From positions 100,376,434 through 100,440,433 of the forward strand of contig NC_088795.1 of NCBI RefSeq assembly GCF_011386835.1: a DNA stretch of 64,000 nucleotides, written 5' to 3'. Position numbers and translations under genes: made by a program. The stretch is from Chrysemys picta bellii. Its lineage: Eukaryota; Chordata; Testudines; Emydidae. The notes beneath the pieces were generated by a model that made no database searches, was not told where the DNA came from, and saw nothing but the letters and a program-made list of their open reading frames with translations. Numbering within the stretch: position 1 is the first letter of the stretch; each line of letters starts with the position of its first letter. Positions 57,761 through 64,000 of this stretch are shown in pieces.

Positions 57761-58655
57761 GGCTTTGGTCCTGCAATCTGAAGTCAATCTGAAGGCTCCA
57801 CACAGGTCCACATGTGTGTCCACACAAATCAGATTGGGGCCCCAGTGTAATTCCTCTTCTTGAAAGAGCAGTAGGTTCCATTCCAAATCCCATTGACATG
57901 AATGGGAGACTTTACACTGAGTTCAATCGCAGATGAATCAGACATCTATTGTTAGTTTATTTTTAAATCCCCAGCCAATTTATTAAGTAAAAGTTCGTTT
58001 TCTTAAGTCACAAGTCTGGGAATTGGATGCTGATTCCAGAGAAAGGGTTAATCAGAAAATTGTCAGTCATCAGTCTGACTTTAAAACAGAGTGCTGGAGG
58101 GCATATCTTACTTGTCATGTTGCATTGTGAATTTAGTATTTGGGTGTGGAAGGACCTGCCTTCCCTTCTTTGTAATCTACACAGGTGTGCACAAGACTTC
58201 AAAGCCAGCTGGAGCAGGGTTTATGTCTGGGAGAAAACCCCAGTCAAATAAAAATGTGCTGGGAGATGCAAACTGAACCTCTCTTGTGCAACCACCTTCA
58301 AATCAGTTTGTAAATATAGATTGCCACCGAATGTGTTTTTCCATTCCACATGAGCCACTATACCCTGCTACAGTTTTGGTTTTTATGTTACAATGTGATT
58401 TTAGGGCTTTTTCAAAGATTTTTAATTTTTGAAAATGTGTTTAGTAGTTTTGAGAGCAATTGGAATTATATGTGCAAATAAATTATCTAATTAATTCAGA
58501 CCCTTTTTTTTCTGCTTGCAAATCATTTGTCAACTGATTCTGATTGTTACCAAATGATTAATTATAAATAAATATTCATGGACTATCTTATGGGAACAAA
58601 TTTCAGCTTGTAGACAGTTCTCACATGTTTCCACTTTGGACATTCATTGTTACAC
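57761..58655. other. Non-coding stretch
   Basis: AT-rich; a weak palindromic block at 57860-57920 (ATCCCATTGACATGAATGGG). No gene recognised. Confidence 0.4.
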
Positions 58656-59160
58656 TGTGTCTACACTATGGGGAATATACTGGCATGACTACAGCACCAT
58701 AGCTATGCCAGCATAACCCCATAATGTAGACCAGTGATTCTCAACCTTTCCAGACTACCGTATTCCTTTCAGGAGTCTGATTTGTCTTGCGTACCCCAAG
58801 TTTCACCTCACTTAAAAACTACTTGCTTACAAAATCAGACATAAAAATACAAAAGTGTCATAGCTCCCTATTACTGAAAAATCGCGTACTTTCTCATTTT
58901 TACCATATAATTATAAAATAAATCAATTGGAATATAAATATTGTACTTAAATTTCAGTGTATAGTATATTGAGCAGTATAAACAAGTAATAGTCTGTATC
59001 TAAGTTCAGTTTGTACTGACTTCACTTGTATATTTTATGCAGCCTGGTGTAAAACTAGGCAAACATCTAGATGAGGTGATGTACCCACTGGAAGACCTTT
59101 GTGTACCCCCAGGGGTCTGTGTACCCCTGGTTGAGAACCACTGGTGTAGATGCAGTCTAC
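58656..59160 (+). mobile_element. Short Harbinger-like MITE split by a hAT element
   Basis: GTGTCTACACTATGGGG at the left is mirrored by CCCCATAATGTAGAC at 58717. An inner palindrome (CTGGCATGACTACAGCACC / GCTATGCCAG) lies between. The rest of the right end (GTGTAGATGCAGTC) appears only after the hAT insertion at 58732-59143. The outer limits are approximate. Confidence 0.6.
58732..59143 (+). mobile_element. Non-autonomous hAT element, relative of 6376-6783
   Basis: Starts CAGTGATTCTCAACCTTTCC and ends CTGGTTGAGAACCACTG. Flanks ATGTAGAC (58724-58731) and GTGTAGAT (59144-59151) match at six of eight bases. The interior shares long stretches with 6376-6783, such as ACTACTTGCTTACAAAATCA. Confidence 0.88.
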
Positions 59161-60059
59161 AATGGCTCATCTACCTGAGTGAACACTAGAAGTGCTAGAA
59201 GTATTGCATCGTGACTGCTGGACATTAAAAAAATGATTTGAGTGACAATTGGCTTAGTTCACAGTTAGACTGTATTCAGAGTTCTATTATAGAGACAAGG
59301 TGGGTGAGATTATCTTTTAGTGGACCAGCTATGTTGGCAGGAGAGTGTCTCCCACTGGCAGTGCTGTGCAAACGAGTGCATATGCCGGCAAAATGTATAT
59401 TGCTCAGGATTTTTTTTTCACACCCCTGAGCGGCAAAAGTAGCTACTCCCCATGCTGGAGGTGGCTTTTTTTACAGTGCTGGGAGAGCGCTCTCCCAGCT
59501 CTGGTGCCGCGACTACACAGCCACGTTAAAGCGCTGCCGCAGCAGCACTTCAACATTGTTAGTGAAGACATACCCAGAGTCTGTACAGCTGAAATGAGAA
59601 CTTTAGAGGATGTGGACATTATCACACTGCTGATCAGGGACAACAAAAGTCTGCCTACTAAAATTGGCAAAATCCCAATAGTGGATTTGGCACTTAATTG
59701 CCTTAGTCTCCTTGGGGTCCTCAGTCTATTGCAAAATATTGACTAAAAACTGTGCAGATGTACTAGGTGGGGAAGATCAACATATCATGGCCACAAAAGG
59801 GTGTGGTTGGCTAGTCCAGGGGTGTGCCCAGGCTTTACTTGTGTATGTTCTTATCTATGCTTCTTTGCACATATGCACAGCAGAGTTCTGTGCATACCAG
59901 AGTCTAGATTGCTTTGATTTGAGAAAGGAAATGTTGCAGAGGTATCATAAACAGACTGGCAGTCAGAAAAAGAGCAGGAGATTTCAAGGTCAAGTATGAC
60001 ATTAAGGCTACAGACAACGGTGACCTTTGGAGTTCTGGGATGATGATGCAATAAATTTT
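59161..60059. other. Non-coding stretch
   Basis: 59280-59580 holds GAGACAAGGTGGGTGAGATT and palindromic GGAGAGCGCTCTCCCAGCTC text, perhaps parts of older repeats. No gene recognised. Confidence 0.4.
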
Positions 60060-60405
60060 AAACCAAAGCAACAAATTTAAAACTCCTAAAAGGAAATGTT
60101 TTTAACATAATAATTAACCCGTAGAACTCACTGCCTCAAGAGATCATTAATGCCAAGAGATCAGTAGGATTTAAAAAAAATAATTAAACATTTGTATGGA
60201 TAATGAGAATGTTCAGAGTGACATTAGGAAGAATAAAAATTTTATAATGGGTGCAAAACCTTTTGTTTCAGGGTTTAAGACAATCACTAACAAATAGGGA
60301 TTAGGAAGAAACTTCTGAAACAAGCAGAATATTCTATTACCAAGCTTCTTGTACCTTTCTCTGAAGCATTTGATATTGACCACTGGTAAATACCAAAGGC
60401 GATGG
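60060..60405 (+). mobile_element. CR1 3' remnant, plus strand
   Basis: AACCCGTAGAACTCACTGCC, TTAGGAAGAAACTTCTGAAA and TTGTACCTTTCTCTGAAGCA correspond to the complement of 41745-42070. It is diverged and interrupted by poly-A runs. Confidence 0.6.
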
Positions 60406-60407
60406 AA

Positions 60408-60608
60408 GATGATCCCATGGTTAGAGCACTAGCCTGGGACTTGAGAGAGACCTGTGTTTAATTCCTTACTCAGCCACACACTTCCGTGTGACCTTGAGCA
60501 AATCACTTAGTCTGTGTCTCATTTCATCATCTGTAAAATGGGGACAGTGTTTCTTTATCTACCAGGAGTGCTGGGAGAGTAAATACATCAAAGATTAGGA
60601 CATGTTCA
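60408..60608 (+). mobile_element. MIR-like SINE
   Basis: Head CATGGTTAGAGCACTAGCCT and TGTGTTTAATTCC (box A and box B regions), then TGACCTTGAGCAAATCACTT and CATCTGTAAAATGGGGACAG, the CORE and tail of MIR-type SINEs. The same family lies in reverse at 28130-28300. Confidence 0.85.
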
Positions 60609-61079
60609 GATATTGTGGTAAAAGGGGCCATTAGAGCTGGTGGGGGGGGGGAAAAAACAGTTACCTACCTGTAATTATTATTCGCTGAGATGGGATGCAG
60701 ACATGTATTCCATATGGGTGTGCGTGTGCACCGGAGCCTGAGAACTTTGCCTCGCAGTACCTGTAGGGGCTGTGCTCATGCCCTGCAGCCGTAGCCCCTC
60801 TCGGCTGTACAAGGGTGGGGCCTCCTCAGTCCCCTCAGTTCCTTCACACCAAATGTCAGAAGTACAGACTCCGATGCAGAGGGAACGGAGCGTGGGTCGT
60901 GGACTACATCTTCACCACATCTCGAAGAACAGTTACAGATAAGTAGCCATTTCTTATTCTTCAAATAGATGCAGCAGTGTATTCCATGTGGGTCACTCGC
61001 AAGCAGTACTCTGTTTAAAGAAGGACTGCAGGATTGTCTTCCCAAAGTTTGCCTCTGATCTGGATGCAGCCGTAATAGC

Positions 61080-62075
61080 ATAGTGGTTTGCAAAAAGGAC
61101 CAAATGGCTGCCCTGCAAATGTTCAATATAGGAACGTCATTTAGAAATGCCATTGATGTCGCCTCAGCTCTTGTGGAATGAGCTCATAGCCCTTGAGGAG
61201 ATGTAGCCTGGGCTACTTTGTATGCTGTCATACAGGTAGCTATCCACCTAGAGACCCCTTAACCCTTCATTCAGTCCGCATATGAAGCAAACAGCCAAGA
61301 TGAGGAACAGAAAGGTTTAGTTCTATCCAGATAAAAAGCTAGTCATTGCCAGACATCCCATGTGCGAAGACACCGCTCCTCTAGGGTTGAATGTGACTTA
61401 GCGAAGAACCGTGGTAGATATATAACTTGGTTCAAGTGAAACTTGGAAATCCCCTTAGATGAAAATGTAGGGAGTGGCCACAGAGTTACTTTGTCTCTGG
61501 AAAATTATGTGTAAGGAGGCTCTGCCATCAAAGCCTGCAACTCACACACTCTCCTTGCATATGTTATCACCACAAGGAAGGCAATTTTCTGACACAGAAG
61601 TGGGAAAGAAGTTGCCAGAGGCTTGAATGGAGGTCCCCTAAGAGCTGCTAAAACAGTATTAAGGTCCCCAAAAGGAACCAGCTCTTTAACTGGCAGATGG
61701 AGACAAGGGATTCCTTTCAGGAGCCTCATTGCCATGGAGTTTGAAAACACTGACTTCCCATGGATGGGTGGATGAAATGCTGAAATTGCCACTAAGTGAC
61801 TCTCAATGAACTAAGCAGAACTAAGAAGACTGAAGGTAACAGGTACTCCAAGATGTTCTGGATACAAGCCAGCATCAGTTGAACTCCTCAGGCTAACGTA
61901 TACTGAGAACTGCTTCACCTTGACTGAATAAGCTTCCCTGGTAGAAGGCTTCCTACTGTTAAGCAAGACTTGCTGGACCGCTTCTGAACATCATTCCTCC
62001 TCCTCATCTAACCATGCAACATCCATGCTCTGAGATGTAGGGAGCTGAGCGCTGGAAGCAAGCCCGAACGTGATG
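61080..62075 (-). pseudogene. DIRS tyrosine recombinase remnant
   Basis: The minus strand begins with an acidic LDEEEE patch (about 62005), then NSRKPSTREAYSVKVKQF, typical of the N-terminal arm of these recombinases. SAFHPPIHGKSVFSNSMAM, RGPPFKPLATSFPLLC and ARRVCELQALMAEPPYT follow (61792-61505). AHSTRAEATSMAFLNDVPIL (about 61175-61115) carries the HxxR box of the catalytic site. The final tyrosine block is not clear because of indels. At least one frameshift and several stops make it inactive. Confidence 0.75.
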
Positions 62076-62112
62076 TTGAATCAGGAGGTCAGGATTTATT
62101 TATTTTTCTTTT

Positions 62113-62797
62113 GAATGGCCATACTGGGTCAGACCAAAGGTCCATCTAGCCTAGTATCCTGTCTTCCAACAGTAGCCGAAGTCAGGTGCTTCAGAGGGAA
62201 TGAACAGAACAGGTAATCATCAAGTGATCCTGTTGCCCATTCCCAGCTTCTGACAAACAGAGGCTATGGACACCATTCCTACCCATCCTGGCTAACAGCC
62301 ATTGATTGACCTATCCTCCATGAATTTATTGAGTTCTTTTTTGAACCCCGTCATAGTCTTGGCATTCACGACATCCTCTGGCAAAGAGTTCCACTGGTTG
62401 ACTGTGCTTTGTGTGAAGAAATACTTCCTTTTGTTTGTTTTAAACCTGCTGCCTATTAATTTCATTTGGAAACCCCTAGAGTTCTTGTTTTATGAGAAGG
62501 AGTAGATAACATTTCCTTATTTACTTTGTCCACACCAGTTGTCTCTTTTCCAAGCTGAAAAGTCCCAATCTTATTAATCTCTCCTCATATGGAAGCTGTT
62601 CCATTCTCCTAATCGTTTTTGTTGCCCTTTTCTGTACCTTTTTCAATGCCAATGTATCTTTTTTGAGATGGGGTGACCAGGTCTGCATGCAGTATTCAAG
62701 TTGTGGGTATACCATGGATTTATATAGAAGCAATATGATATTTTCTGTTTTATTGTCTATCCTTTTCATAATGATTCCCAACGTTCTGTTAGGATGA
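62113..62797 (-). mobile_element. CR1 LINE 3' part, minus strand, inserted in the DIRS element
   Basis: From GGCCATACTGGGTCAGACCA (62116) to GATTCCCAACGTTCTGTTAG (62774) it parallels 12592-13330. Minus-strand codons (62760-62530) give NKTENIILLLYKSMV, LEYCMQTWSPHLKKDT and YEERLIRLGLFSLEKR, the C-terminal ORF2 blocks. DIRS-like sequence lies on both sides. Confidence 0.88.
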
Positions 62798-62799
62798 AA

Positions 62800-64000
62800 A
62801 GGAAGGGATATGGGAGGCTGAACCAATATTGTAAGGAGGTCAGAGAACCGACATTGCCTCGGCCATGCTGGAGCAACAAGAATGAGCTTAACGCAATCCA
62901 ATTTCAGCTTGGGAATGACCTGTGGGATGATTGGAATTGGAGGAAAGAGTATAGCACTGCTGATACCCAGCTCAGGTGAAAAGCATTGTTCAAGGAACCA
63001 GACTGAGACCGCCTCGGGAGCAAGACAGCTGGCATTTCCTGTTGTCTGTTATGGTGAACAGGTTGTTGGGATGCCCCAAACTGCAAAGATGAGCCACAAG
63101 ATGCTGAGCTTCAGAGGCTACTCATGAATGCGGGAGATATTCCTGCTGAGGTGATCTGCCAGATGATTGTGGATCCCAGATAAGTGATTGTCCATGAGGA
63201 TAATATTCTCTCCAATGCAAAACTGCCAGATCCTGATTGTCTTCTGACAATACACATTGGAGTGTGCTCCCTCCTGGCCTGTTCACATAATACATTGTGG
63301 TGGTATTGTCGGTGAGTATGTGAACCGCTGAGTCCCTGATGTGACCTTGAAAGGTCTGACAGGCATTGTTGATGGCATGAAGCTCCAGGACATTGATATG
63401 CAAAGAAGGCCTTGAGCTTTCAGTGAGTCCAGATCTGCTCCCAAACCTATTAAGGAGGTAGCGGAGACTACAGTCCTACTTGGTGGAGGCTGAGTGAAAG
63501 GAACATCTTGGCACACATTGCCCTGAACCATCCACCACCATAAGGAGCCCAGAATCAGTGGTGGAAATCAAAGCAGCATGTCCATGGAATAGCGATTCAG
63601 ATGCTAGCCTGACTTCAGCCACACCTGAAGAGGACACATATTGAACTACCTGCGTGCATGTGGCCATAGGTGGTAGAGGCATAGGTGGTAGAAATGCTCA
63701 GTTGGTAGAAATGCTCTTGAACTTGTAGAGACTATCAATTCTTTGAGTTGGAACCAATATTGACTTCCCACTATTTAGGCTTGGGTAGATGTAGTGTGAA
63801 GTGAACATGAGTGCGGTCTTCCTCTCTGGACTTGCCCCTCAGATTATACAGTTATGGGGAGATATGAACTCCCTTCTTCCTGAGGTGTGCTGTTATCACA
63901 ATCATACATGTGGTAAAAACCAGAGGACTGGAAGACAGACCCAAAGGCAGCACGGTGTACTGACAGTGCCAGCAAGCCACAACAAAGCTGAGGAAACCTC
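62800..64000 (-). pseudogene. DIRS reverse-transcriptase end and RNase H remnant
   Basis: From the right edge, the minus strand gives broken reverse-transcriptase text (a PFGLSS-type block near 63955 and a VHISPY-type block near 63855). Next come RNase H text ISTTDSGLLMV (about 63570), HINVLELHAINNACQTFQ (63400) and HILTDNTTTMYYVNRPGG (63320-63270), with acidic residues in the expected places. Stops and frameshifts separate the pieces. The upstream part of the reverse transcriptase lies outside the window. Confidence 0.7.

Larger units (their letters stand above)
60657..64000 (-). mobile_element. DIRS-like tyrosine-recombinase retroelement, 3' part, runs off the window
   Basis: Read on the minus strand the order is reverse transcriptase end (64000-63730), RNase H (63600-63120), tyrosine recombinase (62075-61080), then non-coding end sequence. 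The end holds ACAGTTACCTACCTGTAA (60658) and a related TCGAAGAACAGTTACAG (60919). This order is that of DIRS-type elements, which integrate with a recombinase instead of an integrase. A CR1 fragment (62113-62797) interrupts it. All coding parts have stops. Confidence 0.75.

Noticed and set aside
59460..59530. Regulatory palindrome GGAGAGCGCTCTCC
   Set aside because: Isolated palindrome in repeat-like DNA with nothing to link it to a gene.
1..64000. CRISPR arrays, operons, prophage or bacterial defence systems
   Set aside because: No short regularly spaced repeats, no prokaryotic coding density or ribosome-binding sites; all signals are of vertebrate repeats.

Overview
This is a vertebrate (reptile-type) genomic window made almost wholly of transposable elements and their remnants; no host protein-coding exon, rRNA or stand-alone tRNA gene could be supported. 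A tRNA-headed SINE whose tail resembles CR1 (5668-5870), many copies of CR1 LINE 3' ends, a DIRS-like tyrosine-recombinase retroelement and several PIF/Harbinger DNA transposons fit a turtle, probably a cryptodire. That species call is inference from repeat content, not from any host gene.

Layout. 1-4715: the end of one Harbinger element cut by the window edge, then a 4.6 kb element of the same family (A1). 5280-7100: short hAT elements, one carrying the turtle-type SINE. 7097-9367: a young CR1 copy with an uninterrupted 724-codon reverse-transcriptase ORF. 10283-14458: MITEs, including two hAT-type elements with CAGGGCCGG termini, one swollen to 1.1 kb by a 57-bp minisatellite. 12592-17225: an old minus-strand CR1 that received both that hAT element and a second, plus-strand CR1. 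17242-37320: mostly unannotatable AT-rich DNA with scattered CR1, SINE and MITE copies. 37326-41199: Harbinger family C. 41200-50035: remnants, one long-hairpin MITE and long featureless stretches. 50039-53408: Harbinger family B. 53443-57757: a second family-A element (A2), inverted relative to A1. 58656-60610: nested MITE/hAT, CR1 and SINE remnants. 60657-64000: the 3' part of a decayed minus-strand DIRS-like element with a CR1 inserted in it, running off the right edge.

How the parts work together. Each Harbinger element carries two convergent genes: a two-exon Myb/SANT-like DNA-binding protein with a C-terminal coiled coil, and a DDE-superfamily nuclease on the opposite strand. Every nuclease and Myb copy here has stops, frameshifts, deletions or a lost catalytic residue. 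The observation I rate highest is a third reading frame on the nuclease strand inside the Myb intron. It is found in all three diverged families, starts each time just after a splice-acceptor-like sequence in phase 0, and keeps a shared protein pattern. I do not recognise it. The elements and several MITEs share a TCTACAC core in their ends, which suggests common mobilisation.
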